Origin: Metabacillus schmidteae
Lineage (GTDB): Bacteria > Bacillota > Bacilli > Bacillales > Bacillaceae
Assembly: GCF_903166545.1 (NCBI RefSeq)
Contig: NZ_CAESCH010000001.1
Location: forward strand, 124,001 to 188,000
Length of the DNA stretch: 64,000 nt
Direction: 5' to 3'
Below the pieces are notes generated by a model. That model saw nothing but the letters and a program-made list of their open reading frames with translations. It searched no databases and was not told the DNA's origin. The position numbers were made by a program, and so were the translations under genes. Of the stretch, positions 43,563 through 52,684 are shown in pieces (position 1 is the first letter of the stretch; every line of letters starts with the position of its first letter).

Positions 43563-45293
43563 ATGAATTCTTTTTCAGCTAGAAAGCTAGCCGCGTCAGC
43601 TAAAAAGGTAAAAGCTGATCTGGTTATCAAAAATGGTAAAATCATTGACGTATTTAATGGAGAAATCATTGAGGAAGACATTGCGATTCAAGATGGAATC
43701 ATCATCGGCATAGGTCAATACGAGGGTGAAAAGGTCATTGATGCAAATGGAAAATATATATCTCCTGGATTTATCGACGGACATGTTCATATTGAATCAG
43801 CGATGGTCACTCCTCAACAATTTTCACAGGTTGTCGTCCCGCACGGTGTTACAACAGTCATTGCAGATCCACATGAAATTGCAAATGTAAGTGGTACAGC
43901 CGGTATTCAGTTTATGATCGATTCCGCTAAAAACCTCCCTCTAAATACATTCTTTATGCTGCCATCCTGTGTCCCTGCCACACCATTCGAAAATGCAGGT
44001 GCCACATTATCAGCTGCGGATTTAAGGGGCTTTTATCAAGAACAAAGTGTACTAGGTCTTGCAGAAGTGATGGATTTTCCATCTGTCTTTCATCAGGAGG
44101 AAATGATGATGGAAAAGCTATCTGATGCACATCAGCTCAGAAAAAAAATCGATGGCCATGCCGCCGGGATAACAGGTGATGCTTTAAATGTATATGCAGC
44201 AGCAGGCATTAAAACAGACCATGAATGTGTCACACCAGAAGAAGCATATGAAAGATTAAAAAGAGGGATGTATGTCATGCTGCGCGAAGGTTCTGCAGCA
44301 AGAGATGTAAAAGCTCTTTTACCTGCTATCACTGAACGTAATGCAAGACGCTGCCTTTTTGTGACAGATGATAAGCACTTAGATGATTTGATCGTTGAAG
44401 GAAGTATTGATTACAACATTTCACTATCGATTGAAAATGGATTAGATGTGATCACCGCCTACCAAATGGCAACACTTCATGCAGCTGAGTGTTTCGGATT
44501 ACCGACAAAAGGAGCGATTGCACCTGGTTATGATGCGGATATTGTATTTTTAGATGATCTGCAATCTGTGAAAGTTAACCAAGTATTTATTAAAGGCGAA
44601 CTTATTGCCGAAGAAGGGCATTGTGTACATTCTTCTTATCAAGCAGAAGCCATACCTCCTTCCTTACTGGATACAATTCATATTAATGAAATAAGTCTGG
44701 AGGATGTCCAAATATCTTGTCCAAAAGACGCAACAGCCAATATCATTGAAATCATTCCTAATAAAATTATCACAAAGCATGTGATGGAAAAAGTTGATTC
44801 GAAGGATGGTCAATTCCAACCTTCTGTTATAAAAGATCAACTCAAAATGGCTGTGATTGAACGCCATTCCTCTACAGGAAATATAGGATTAGGCATTGTA
44901 AAAGGGTTTGGCTTAACATCTGGAGCTATTGCTTCGACTGTCGCACATGACTCTCACAACATTATTGCCCTTGGGACAAATGATCAAGAACTTTTAAAAG
45001 CAATTGAAGCTATAAAAGCAATGGGCGGCGGGCTTGTTGTGATTAAAGGAAATGAAGTGATTGCATCATTACCACTTGAGATTTCAGGTTTAATGACGAC
45101 TGCATCTTTTATTAAAATCAATGAAAATCTGAAAGAAATAGATAGAGCTCTCTTTGAGATTGGGTTTTCCGGGGATTTTAATCCATTTTTGACTTTGTCG
45201 TTTTTGGCGTTACCTGTTATACCCGAGCTAAAGTTAACTGATTTGGGGCTTTTTCAGGTGAAGGATTTTAAGCATATTGAGGTTATTCAGTAA
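43563..45293 (+). CDS. ade: Adenine deaminase
   Basis: A 576-residue amidohydrolase, the length of B. subtilis adenine deaminase. The metal-binding GFIDGHVHIESAM is near residue 75, and IADPHEIANVSGTAGIQFMI and ATLHAAECFGLPTKGAIAPG are conserved in the family. It converts adenine to hypoxanthine plus ammonia for purine salvage. The frame is open up to an ATG at 43446 that has no ribosome binding site; the ATG at 43563 follows AAAGGAG. A terminator-like attenuator lies in its leader. Confidence 0.94.
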   Translation: MNSFSARKLAASAKKVKADLVIKNGKIIDVFNGEIIEEDIAIQDGIIIGIGQYEGEKVIDANGKYISPGFIDGHVHIESAMVTPQQFSQVVVPHGVTTVIADPHEIANVSGTAGIQFMIDSAKNLPLNTFFMLPSCVPATPFENAGATLSAADLRGFYQEQSVLGLAEVMDFPSVFHQEEMMMEKLSDAHQLRKKIDGHAAGITGDALNVYAAAGIKTDHECVTPEEAYERLKRGMYVMLREGSAARDVKALLPAITERNARRCLFVTDDKHLDDLIVEGSIDYNISLSIENGLDVITAYQMATLHAAECFGLPTKGAIAPGYDADIVFLDDLQSVKVNQVFIKGELIAEEGHCVHSSYQAEAIPPSLLDTIHINEISLEDVQISCPKDATANIIEIIPNKIITKHVMEKVDSKDGQFQPSVIKDQLKMAVIERHSSTGNIGLGIVKGFGLTSGAIASTVAHDSHNIIALGTNDQELLKAIEAIKAMGGGLVVIKGNEVIASLPLEISGLMTTASFIKINENLKEIDRALFEIGFSGDFNPFLTLSFLALPVIPELKLTDLGLFQVKDFKHIEVIQ

Positions 45294-45346
45294 GACTGCC
45301 TTGCAAACTATGTTCTTCTAATAAAGTTAAACGTTGAAATTAGTTC

Positions 45347-45398
45347 GTTCCATTGCGCTGCAGACACAAGACTCGCCGGGGAGGAAGCTGAGCCTCCT
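45347..45398. repeat. Left half of a palindromic repeat split by the IS element
   Basis: Runs from GTTCCATTGCGCTGCAGACA to GAGCCTCCT and continues after the IS at 47188. The intact relative at 25059 reads GAGCCTCCTCGAC without interruption. Confidence 0.8.
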
Positions 45399-45414
45399 GA
45401 TATGAACGAAACTG

Positions 45415-45950
45415 TCAAGGCTCCCACTCTAAATTAGTAATTGAATGATTTTTGGGTATCTTTAAGAAGAGAAGCTATTTTCGGCTTCTTTACTTTGTTG
45501 TCCTATTAGCCTTTCAGGCTAGATTAACTCCTTCTTTAGCTTACTAACCCATCCTCAACTCTAAGAATGGCTGTCAAGTGTTCTCCTTGACTGCTATTCT
45601 TAGAGTTGAGATACTGCGTTAAGCTAAGGAAGAAATAATGAATTATCCTTACCTCCTGATTACTTTATTTGAATAGACGATAAGAATACGGCACGAAGGC
45701 AAAATCTCTACTGCGGTTAGCATCCTGATATTCGTGGGTTATCACAATTTATCTTTCCGTATAAAGGACTTTTCCACTAACTCGGCGCGTGCGTTAATCT
45801 AATTAAGATTAGCACAGAGGAGGCGCGTGGATTTTCCTTTCCGGTATTTTACTTTGCCTTCGAGCCCTATTCTCATGGATCTATTTTAAAATCTACAAAA
45901 TCTGAATCATTTAAAAAACTTTAATAAATCGAATTTTAAAGACCTATTTA
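45415..45950 (-). ncRNA. Candidate bridge RNA region of the IS110-type element
   Basis: The non-coding part between the transposase stop and the element end is rich in hairpins. CTTCTTTAGCTTA (45531-45543) pairs with TAAGCTAAGGAAG, enclosing a perfect 15-bp stem CTCAACTCTAAGAAT/ATTCTTAGAGTTGAG. That stem encloses GTCAAG/CTTGAC, leaving two internal loops. Words matching the insertion junctions occur at 45652-45660, 45723-45731 and 45481-45488. IS110-family elements encode such guide RNAs, but strand, ends and processing are inferred. Confidence 0.5.
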
Positions 45951-45954
45951 ATAC

Positions 45955-47067
45955 TCAAGCTCTTGAAGCCTCTTCTACCTCTTGTGCAATAGCCCAAATA
46001 AAACCTGCCAACTCTCTTGCCACTGCAGTAATTGCTTTACCGTGTTCTTTCCCTCTAGATATTAGTCGAAAATATTTTCGATGAAGTCGATTTTGAGCTT
46101 TCCAGGATATCGCTTGAACTGTTGGCGATTGACCATCTTGACGTCTTTTTAATTCCCCTTTAACTGCAGGTTGATATCTATAGCTCCATGCAGCTTCAAT
46201 TAATAAACGTCTAACATGTCGATTTCCTGTTTTTGTCGTATCTCCTTGTCTTCTTTTATCACCACTAGAGGATTCGCTCGGAATTAGCCCAATATAAGCC
46301 ATAAATTTTTTGGGAGTTCGAAAACGCCTAAATGAACCAATTTCAGCCGCAAGACTAGTAGCCGTTACAAGGGCTACACCCCTTAATGCTTGTAGGGCTT
46401 GAATTATTGGTGCATGAACACCTTCAATAGATTGTACTTTAATTTCCTCTTCGAGCCTTCGAACACGTTGTTCTAATTCTTTTATTTGGTGATAATATTC
46501 TTGGAAAACAACTCGTAAAGAGGACTTTTCAAACTTCAAAGCATCTAACCATTCGCGGTACTTTTTAGTCCATTTATTAACCCCAGTTGGTGGTTTAATA
46601 TTATTACGTAATAAAAATTTAGTTAAACGATGTTTAGCTCTTAGCTCATCTTCTTTTGCATCTTCACGTGCTCTTACTAAATCTCGGAGAGCTTCGTCTT
46701 CTGGAGTTGGAACATAAATAGAAGTTAATTCACCTGATCGATATAACTGAGCTAATCGAATTGAATCCCTACGATCAGTTTTTATACGCTCACCTGGCCT
46801 TTTAGGAATTAATGACGGAGCAATCACTTCACAATGGACACCCAACGAGGTTAATAATCTATATAATGGATATCCAGTTGGTCCTGCTTCATAACACACT
46901 CGTAGAGTGTGAGGTTCTCCAAGCTTCTTCATTAATTTCCTTATTGCTTCATGTGTATGTGCAATCATTCCGTAATATCTAGGCTCTTCACGGCCCTCTT
47001 CTGCAATAGCGACAGCAATTTTTTCTTTTGATACGTCTAAACCTACAAATTTTATGGTATCCTTCAT
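45955..47067 (-). CDS. IS110-family transposase
   Basis: A 370-residue DEDD recombinase. The acidic residues are D11 (FVGLDVSKEK), E60 (CYEAGPTG), D98 and D101 (IKTDRRDSIRLA). The C-terminal transposase_20 domain contains IGLIPSESSSGDKRRQGDTT with the expected serine cluster. It appears intact. Start ATG behind AAGGAG, which can be masked by an inverted repeat at 47161-47172. Confidence 0.94.
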   Translation of the reverse strand: MKDTIKFVGLDVSKEKIAVAIAEEGREEPRYYGMIAHTHEAIRKLMKKLGEPHTLRVCYEAGPTGYPLYRLLTSLGVHCEVIAPSLIPKRPGERIKTDRRDSIRLAQLYRSGELTSIYVPTPEDEALRDLVRAREDAKEDELRAKHRLTKFLLRNNIKPPTGVNKWTKKYREWLDALKFEKSSLRVVFQEYYHQIKELEQRVRRLEEEIKVQSIEGVHAPIIQALQALRGVALVTATSLAAEIGSFRRFRTPKKFMAYIGLIPSESSSGDKRRQGDTTKTGNRHVRRLLIEAAWSYRYQPAVKGELKRRQDGQSPTVQAISWKAQNRLHRKYFRLISRGKEHGKAITAVARELAGFIWAIAQEVEEASRA

Positions 47068-47070
47068 AAT

Positions 47071-47172
47071 AACTAGCTCCTTCCGTAATGTAGCTCTGAT
47101 TTGGTTTTTGTTTACTTACCAATAAACATTCTTACCAAATTAACCTACGAATTTACGAGTAAGGAGCTAGTT
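47071..47172 (-). promoter_or_regulatory. Inverted repeat that can mask the transposase ribosome binding site
   Basis: AACTAGCTCCTT (47071-47082) and AAGGAGCTAGTT (47161-47172) are perfect 12-bp inverted repeats. In RNA read through from outside the element, the outer arm would pair with the AAGGAG ribosome binding site of the transposase. Confidence 0.6.
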
Positions 47173-47187
47173 TCGTTCATGATAACT

Positions 47188-47258
47188 CGGCTTCGCCTGT
47201 GGGGTCTCAGCCTTTCCTCACTTCCCGCAGGAGTCATGTGTCTTCCGCTCCATTCCAC
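47188..47258. repeat. Right half of the split palindromic repeat
   Basis: CGGCTTCGCCTGTGGGGTCT to CTTCCGCTCCATTCCAC, the continuation of the half ending at 45398. Its outer end is an imperfect inverted match of the left half's outer end. Confidence 0.8.
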
Positions 47259-47317
47259 TATAGAGGTATAAAATATAAGTAGGAGACATACTTTGAAGCA
47301 ACCTCATTTATTATTTT

Positions 47318-47352
47318 GTCCCGTAAAAGATCATTTCACTTTTTTACGGGAC
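47318..47352. other. Hairpin downstream of the HEAT-like gene
   Basis: GTCCCGTAAAA pairs with TTTTACGGGAC. There is no clear T-run after the stem on either strand, so its use as a terminator is uncertain. Confidence 0.4.
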
Positions 47353-47364
47353 TTCCCTAAACGT

Positions 47365-48387
47365 TTACCTCTTATCTAAGTTATCTCTCCAAATCCCTAA
47401 TCTAGGATGATCAATTCCAAGTAATTTAAAATAACTGTATGCCAGCAGGTTGATGTCAATGAAATTTGACGACCCCACATGATTTAAATAATCTTGAATT
47501 TCCGGTTCGGCTGATGGTGATAGTTGATGTACTAATGCTTCAAAGATTGTTCCCTGCATATCTGCTTCTACTTGATGATAGGCATTTCTCAATTCATTTA
47601 CGGCATGTTCTGTTTTTATATTCTCAATAATTGAAGTTGCAAAGATATTGGCTTCCATGTCATTTAAATATACCTTGACTGCATCAACAACCTCGTCTGT
47701 TTGGAATGAAATCAGTGCTTCGGATATTTCCTCCAGCAACATATCATCGTCTCTTGTTAAAAGGGAGACAAGCTGAGCGGTGGTTTCCTTCATTTCCATT
47801 AGACCCATCATATAAACAGCTAAATATCCGTCATATTGAAACCATTCTTCATTCCTATTTGCTTCGAACATCATCATTACTTGATCCCTTGTTATGTAAT
47901 TCTTTTTCACTAGTGTAAAGGCAATCTTTTTTGCTAAAAGATATACATTCATATTAAAATCGCTTTCACTTTCAAGTCTGGTCAGGATCTTTATGTACTC
48001 CTTCCAAACTTCATCTTCTGAGCCTTCTGACAGCACCTGATAAATGTCCCAATCTTGATCGTTAATTAAATCCGTTAACAGATGTTGGTTTTCTAAGATG
48101 ATATCAGGGGTAAAGTCCAATAATAATTGGGTGAAAAAATGGCGAATACTATTATGTATCCGGTCTAGTCCTTCCTTTATCATCATAGCTGCTTCTACAT
48201 CCTCGGGTTCCACCTTCAAATATAAAAGAATCGTTGCTTTCTCGGGATTCTGTATGGCTTCTCGAAGTAAAAACCTTGTCCATTCGTTCTTTTTATTTGG
48301 ATAATCATGCAGAGTTTGAGCAATAAACTCTTGAAGAAAATGATCATTTGTTGTGATATATTGGTCAATTATTCTTTCGTAACTCAT
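47365..48387 (-). CDS. HEAT-repeat-like hypothetical protein
   Basis: A 340-residue, acidic, all-helical protein. Successive helix pairs (for example MKETTAQLVSLLTRDDDMLLEEISEALISF and DEVVDAVKVYLNDMEANIFA) suggest HEAT or armadillo-type repeats over most of its length. No catalytic motif, membrane segment or signal peptide. Such proteins are usually scaffolds. It starts at ATG behind AAGGAAT. Divergent from the trehalose operon. Confidence 0.65.
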   Translation of the reverse strand: MSYERIIDQYITTNDHFLQEFIAQTLHDYPNKKNEWTRFLLREAIQNPEKATILLYLKVEPEDVEAAMMIKEGLDRIHNSIRHFFTQLLLDFTPDIILENQHLLTDLINDQDWDIYQVLSEGSEDEVWKEYIKILTRLESESDFNMNVYLLAKKIAFTLVKKNYITRDQVMMMFEANRNEEWFQYDGYLAVYMMGLMEMKETTAQLVSLLTRDDDMLLEEISEALISFQTDEVVDAVKVYLNDMEANIFATSIIENIKTEHAVNELRNAYHQVEADMQGTIFEALVHQLSPSAEPEIQDYLNHVGSSNFIDINLLAYSYFKLLGIDHPRLGIWRDNLDKR

Positions 48388-48488
48388 TCATTTATTCCTT
48401 TCTATTATTCATTCAAAGTTCCTTTCAGTTTTACCATGTTATGAACCGGCAATTCAATGTAACGATTAATAAAAATTTATGTTCATAA

Positions 48489-48502
48489 TGAAACCGATTT
48501 AA
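48489..48502 (+). promoter_or_regulatory. Upstream cre site of the trehalose operon
   Basis: TGAAACCGATTTAA differs from the CcpA consensus TGWAANCGNTNWCA at one position and lies just upstream of the -35. Confidence 0.55.
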
Positions 48503-48508
48503 TTTTCG

Positions 48509-48558
48509 TTGACAACATGTATATACAAGTTTATGATAATAACATAGTTGTATATACA
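48509..48558 (+). promoter_or_regulatory. treP promoter with two TreR operators
   Basis: TTGACA (48509-48514), 17 bp and TATGAT (48532-48537). The palindrome TGTATATACA occurs within the spacer (48518-48527) and again just past the start (48549-48558). These match known TreR operators of Bacillus, so TreR would block the polymerase at both. Confidence 0.85.
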
Positions 48559-48582
48559 GATCTCTGGAGTTCATCTCCTAAA

Positions 48583-48596
48583 TGAAAACGCTATAG
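48583..48596 (+). promoter_or_regulatory. Downstream cre site (catabolite repression)
   Basis: ATGAAAACGCTATAG begins at 48582 and closely fits the CcpA cre consensus. It lies downstream of the predicted start, where it could block elongation. Confidence 0.65.
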
Positions 48597-48630
48597 CCAA
48601 GTAAAAGGATTATATATAGGAGGGAAAACA

Positions 48631-50031
48631 ATGAGTGTCGATCAAAAACAAGTAAGTCAAATCATTGATGCCATTGGTGGAAAAGATAATATTTCCGCAG
48701 TCACACACTGTGTAACACGTTTACGCTTTGCTTTGGTTGATGAAGGAAAAGTAGATAAAGAATCACTTGAAGAAATTTCATTAGTGAAAGGTTCATTTTC
48801 AACAAATGGACAGTTTCAGGTTGTAATTGGTCAAGGAACGGTTGATAAGGTTTATAAAGAGCTTGTTCAGCAAACAGGAGCTGGAGAGGCATCAAAGGAA
48901 GATGTTAAGAAAGCTTCAGAGAAGAATTTAAATCCTCTTCAACGTGCCATAAAAACATTGGCTGATATCTTTATTCCTATCCTACCGGCGATTGTAACTG
49001 CTGGTTTATTAATGGGAATTAATAACATTTTAACAGGACCAGGCATTTTCTTTGATGAGCAATCACTAGTTGATGTTTATCCACAATGGGCAGACTTAGC
49101 TAACATTATTAACTTAATAGCTAATACAGCCTTTACCTTTTTACCAGGACTCATCGGTTGGTCAGCTGTTAATCGTTTCGGAGGAAGTCCATTACTCGGG
49201 ATTGTGCTCGGTTTAATGTTAGTACATCCAGATTTATTAAATGCTTGGGGATATGGTTCTGCTGAAGAAATCCCTACCTGGAACCTATTCGGACTAGAAG
49301 TTGAAAAAATCGGCTATCAAGGTCAGGTTTTACCGATTTTAGTTGCATCCCTTTTACTAGCTAAATTGGAAACCTTTTTACGAAAACATGTACCTGATGG
49401 CATTCAGCTACTAGTTGTTCCTCCATTAACACTTTTAATTACAGGATTTGCTTCTTTCATTGTTATTGGACCTGTGACATTTGCAATAGGAAATGTGTTA
49501 ACAGATGGGGTTATTGCAATTTTTGAAAACTTCGCTGCACTTGGCGGTCTTATCTATGGTGGATTATATGCCTTATTAGTGGTAACAGGTATGCATCATA
49601 CTTTCCTTGCTGTTGATATTCAATTAGCAAACGCAGGAGGTACATTCCTCTGGCCAATGCTTGCTCTTTCAAATATCGCACAAGGTTCTGCCGCATTTGC
49701 AATGATGTTAATTTTAAAAGAAGAGAAACAAAAAGGCTTAGCCCTAACATCAAGTATTTCAGCTTGGCTGGGTGTTACAGAGCCTGCTATGTTTGGTGTC
49801 AACTTACGCTACCGTTATCCATTTATCGCAGCGATCATTGGCTCTGCTATCGGAGGTTTATTTATCTCCATTAATGGAGTGAAGGCATTTTCGATTGGGG
49901 TTGGTGGATTACCGGGATTCCTATCAATTGATTCACAATTCTGGCCTTCATTCTTTATAGGTATGGCCATTGTCCTTGTTGTACCATTTGTTTTAACCTA
50001 TTTGTTAGCTAAGATGAAAAAAGAAAAATAA
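48631..50031 (+). CDS. treP: Trehalose-specific PTS EIIBC component
   Basis: A 466-residue PTS permease. The EIIB domain (residues 1-85) has the phosphorylated cysteine in AVTHCVTRLRFALVDEGK. The EIIC membrane domain follows from about residue 105, with the substrate motif GVTEPAMFGVNLRYRYPF near 375-395. No EIIA domain is present, so it probably shares the glucose-type EIIA. It imports trehalose as trehalose-6-phosphate. Start ATG behind AGGAGGG. First gene of treP-treA-treR. Confidence 0.95.
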   Translation: MSVDQKQVSQIIDAIGGKDNISAVTHCVTRLRFALVDEGKVDKESLEEISLVKGSFSTNGQFQVVIGQGTVDKVYKELVQQTGAGEASKEDVKKASEKNLNPLQRAIKTLADIFIPILPAIVTAGLLMGINNILTGPGIFFDEQSLVDVYPQWADLANIINLIANTAFTFLPGLIGWSAVNRFGGSPLLGIVLGLMLVHPDLLNAWGYGSAEEIPTWNLFGLEVEKIGYQGQVLPILVASLLLAKLETFLRKHVPDGIQLLVVPPLTLLITGFASFIVIGPVTFAIGNVLTDGVIAIFENFAALGGLIYGGLYALLVVTGMHHTFLAVDIQLANAGGTFLWPMLALSNIAQGSAAFAMMLILKEEKQKGLALTSSISAWLGVTEPAMFGVNLRYRYPFIAAIIGSAIGGLFISINGVKAFSIGVGGLPGFLSIDSQFWPSFFIGMAIVLVVPFVLTYLLAKMKKEK

Positions 50032-50035
50032 CAGA

Positions 50036-50066
50036 AAAAGGGACGAGAAATTTGTCCCTTTTCTTT
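50036..50066 (+). terminator. Hairpin between treP and treA
   Basis: AAAAGGGAC pairs with GTCCCTTTT, followed by CTTTC. Weak T-run, so probably partial termination that lowers treA relative to treP. Confidence 0.55.
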
Positions 50067-50113
50067 CATTTCAACTATAGAACTAAAAACTTAGAAAAAC
50101 GGTGGTGTTTATA

Positions 50114-51799
50114 TTGAATAACCCTTGGTGGAAAAAATCAGTTGTATATCAAATATATCCAAAAAGCTTTTGTGATACAACCGGAAATGGTGTAGGAGAT
50201 ATTCAAGGAATTATTAGCAAGTTATCTTATTTAAAAAATCTCGGTGTTGATGTGATATGGCTTACACCTATCTACGCTTCACCTCAAAAAGATAATGGCT
50301 ATGATATTAGTGATTATTACTCAATACATGAAGAATACGGTACAATGAGTGACTTTGACGAATTACTGGAAAAAGCTCATCAGCTTGGAATAAAAGTGAT
50401 TATGGATATCGTTGTTAATCACACATCAACTGAACATAGATGGTTTAAAGAAGCGGAAAAATCGAAATCAAGCCCTTATCGTGATTATTATATTTGGAAA
50501 GATCCAAAGAAAGATGGATCAGTGCCAACAAACTGGGTCTCAAAATTTGGCGGTCCTGCATGGGAGTATAATGAAGAAACAGAACAGTACTATCTTCACT
50601 TATTCGATGTTACACAGGCTGATCTTAACTGGGAGAATGAAGAACTTCGAAAAGAAGTGTACAACATGATGAACTTTTGGTTTGAAAAAGGCGTCGATGG
50701 CTTCCGACTTGATGTCATTAACTTAATCTCAAAGGACCAATGCTTCCCTGATGATGATGGTTCCATTGCACCTGGCGATGGGAGAAAATTTTATACAGAC
50801 GGTCCTCGAGTACATGAATTTATTCACGAAATGAACAAGGAAGTCTTTTCAAAGCACAACAGCATGACCGTCGGTGAAATGTCATCAACAACGATTGATC
50901 ACTGTGTTCAATACTCCAATCCTGAGCGCGGGGAATTAAGTATGACGTTTAATTTTCATCACTTAAAGGTTGATTATCCTAACGGTGAGAAATGGGCAAT
51001 CGGAGATATGGATTTCCTTGCATTAAAAAAGATTCTTTCAACCTGGCAAACAGGGATGAATGACGGCGGCGGTTGGAACGCTTTATTCTGGTGTAACCAT
51101 GACCAGCCAAGAGTTGTCTCCCGCTATGGAAATGATCAAGAATACCGTGTTGAATCAGCTAAGATGCTGGCAACAACGATCCATATGATGCAGGGGACTC
51201 CTTATATTTATCAAGGAGAGGAATTCGGGATGACAGACCCTAAGTTTACTTCAATTGATGAATATCGTGATGTTGAATCATTGAATATGTACAACATTTT
51301 AAAAGAAAAAGGAATGCAAGAGACAGAAATTCTTGAAATTCTGAAACATAAATCACGTGATAATTCAAGAACACCTGTCCAATGGAATGATTCACAGCAT
51401 GCCGGCTTCACAACAGGCACACCTTGGATCGATGTATCGAAAAATTATCAACAAATTAATGCAGAAACCGCAATGGCTGATGAAAATTCAATTTTTTATC
51501 ATTATCAAAAGCTCATATCCTTACGTAAAAAATACGATATTATCACAACTGGTCAATATGAGCTTTTAGTAGAAAATGATCCATCTGTATTTGCCTATCT
51601 ACGAAATACGCAAACGGAGAAACTTTTAGTACTGAATAATTTTTATGACAAACCAGCAACGTTTGTCTTACCTAAGCATGTTGAAATAAATGGCTATAAG
51701 CGAGACATCCTGCTATCCAATTACAAAGATACTGGACTGTCGTTTGAAAACATCACATTACGTCCTTACGAATCTGTTGTGTACCATTTAACGAAATAG
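50114..51799 (+). CDS. treA: Trehalose-6-phosphate hydrolase
   Basis: A 561-residue GH13 enzyme, the same length as B. subtilis TreA. It has the GH13 blocks DIVVNHTS (near residue 101), DGFRLDVINLI with the catalytic Asp (about 200), and FNFHHL and the final NHDQPRVVSRYG. It splits trehalose-6-phosphate into glucose and glucose-6-phosphate. The TTG at 50114 has GGTGGTG six bases upstream; the GTGs at 50102 and 50105 are part of that site. Confidence 0.94.
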   Translation: MNNPWWKKSVVYQIYPKSFCDTTGNGVGDIQGIISKLSYLKNLGVDVIWLTPIYASPQKDNGYDISDYYSIHEEYGTMSDFDELLEKAHQLGIKVIMDIVVNHTSTEHRWFKEAEKSKSSPYRDYYIWKDPKKDGSVPTNWVSKFGGPAWEYNEETEQYYLHLFDVTQADLNWENEELRKEVYNMMNFWFEKGVDGFRLDVINLISKDQCFPDDDGSIAPGDGRKFYTDGPRVHEFIHEMNKEVFSKHNSMTVGEMSSTTIDHCVQYSNPERGELSMTFNFHHLKVDYPNGEKWAIGDMDFLALKKILSTWQTGMNDGGGWNALFWCNHDQPRVVSRYGNDQEYRVESAKMLATTIHMMQGTPYIYQGEEFGMTDPKFTSIDEYRDVESLNMYNILKEKGMQETEILEILKHKSRDNSRTPVQWNDSQHAGFTTGTPWIDVSKNYQQINAETAMADENSIFYHYQKLISLRKKYDIITTGQYELLVENDPSVFAYLRNTQTEKLLVLNNFYDKPATFVLPKHVEINGYKRDILLSNYKDTGLSFENITLRPYESVVYHLTK

Positions 51800-51850
51800 A
51801 GGTTTTAACATCCTTCACCTGTTCATGGTAAGATAAGGGTGGTGATGAAT

Positions 51851-52570
51851 ATGAGACAAAATAAATACCTTACAATATATAAAGAATTAACAAATCGCAT
51901 TAAATCCGGTGAGGTAAAGCCCGGTGAGGTATTACCTTCCGAAAATGATTTAACGCTCCAATATGATACAAGCAGGGAAACAATTCGTAAAGCTCTTAAC
52001 CTTTTATCCCAAAACGGCTTTATTCAAAAGATCAAAGGTAAAGGTTCAGTCGTCATAGATGTTCAAAAGATGAGTTTTCCCATTTCAGGACTCGTAAGTT
52101 TTAAGGAAGTCTCTCAAAATCTGCAAATGGAATCTGTTGTGACAACAGTTCATGATTTTGGGTTAATTAATCCGGATGAATTTTTAATGCAACAATTGGA
52201 AGCTTCTAGTGATGATGAGGTATGGAAGGTTACTCGTTCACGAGAAATAAATGGGGTTAACATCATCTTGGACAAGGACTACTTTTTGAAGAAATATGTT
52301 CCTACACTCACAAAGGAGATTTGTGAAGGATCTATTTACGAGTATCTTGAAAAACAGCTTGATTTAACGATCAGCTTTGCCAAAAAGGAAATAGTTGTAG
52401 AGGACTGTACAGATGAAGATCGAAAACATCTTGATCTAGAAGGATTCTCACATATTGTTGTTGTGAAAAACTATGTGTATTTGGAAAACACTAGTTTGTT
52501 TCAATACACCGAATCACGGCATCGACTTGATAAATTTCGCTTTATTGACTTTGCAAGACGCGGTGTTTAA
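51851..52570 (+). CDS. treR: Trehalose operon repressor TreR (GntR family)
   Basis: A 239-residue GntR/HutC regulator. The winged helix (KPGEVLPSENDLTLQYDTSR, then IRKALNLLSQNGFIQKIKGK) covers residues 10-72, and a UTRA effector domain fills the rest. It would bind TGTATATACA sites before treP and release them on trehalose-6-phosphate. ATG 51851 has GGTGGTGAT; earlier in-frame codons from 51839 overlap it. 51 bp after treA, and followed by a terminator. Confidence 0.94.
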   Translation: MRQNKYLTIYKELTNRIKSGEVKPGEVLPSENDLTLQYDTSRETIRKALNLLSQNGFIQKIKGKGSVVIDVQKMSFPISGLVSFKEVSQNLQMESVVTTVHDFGLINPDEFLMQQLEASSDDEVWKVTRSREINGVNIILDKDYFLKKYVPTLTKEICEGSIYEYLEKQLDLTISFAKKEIVVEDCTDEDRKHLDLEGFSHIVVVKNYVYLENTSLFQYTESRHRLDKFRFIDFARRGV

Positions 52571-52573
52571 CAA

Positions 52574-52610
52574 AACAAGCATTGGGCTTTAGTGCTCAAT
52601 GCTTGTTTTT
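52574..52610 (+). terminator. Terminator of the trehalose operon
   Basis: AACAAGCATTG pairs with CAATGCTTGTT, then TTTTTG. Confidence 0.9.
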
Positions 52611-52684
52611 GTCTCTGAATTGGTAAAAATACGTTTTAGCATGATAGTATAAATATAACTCTAACATAAGGAAGGAAAATCTAT

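Larger units (their letters stand above)
45399..47187 (-). mobile_element. IS110-family (IS1111-like) insertion sequence
   Basis: About 1.79 kb. Both ends carry the subterminal inverted repeat ATGAACGAAACT (45402-45413, and reversed at 47169-47180). Joining the flanks gives GAGCCTCCT-CGGCTTCGCC, matching the uninterrupted repeat type at 25.1 kb, with CT as the likely duplicated core (45397-45398 and 47186-47187). A single transposase gene lies on the minus strand. About 540 bp of non-coding sequence lies beyond its 3' end, the IS1111-group layout. Confidence 0.88.

Noticed and set aside
45955..47067. Two separate IS elements
   Set aside because: Only one transposase and one pair of ends are present, and the repeat halves rejoin cleanly.
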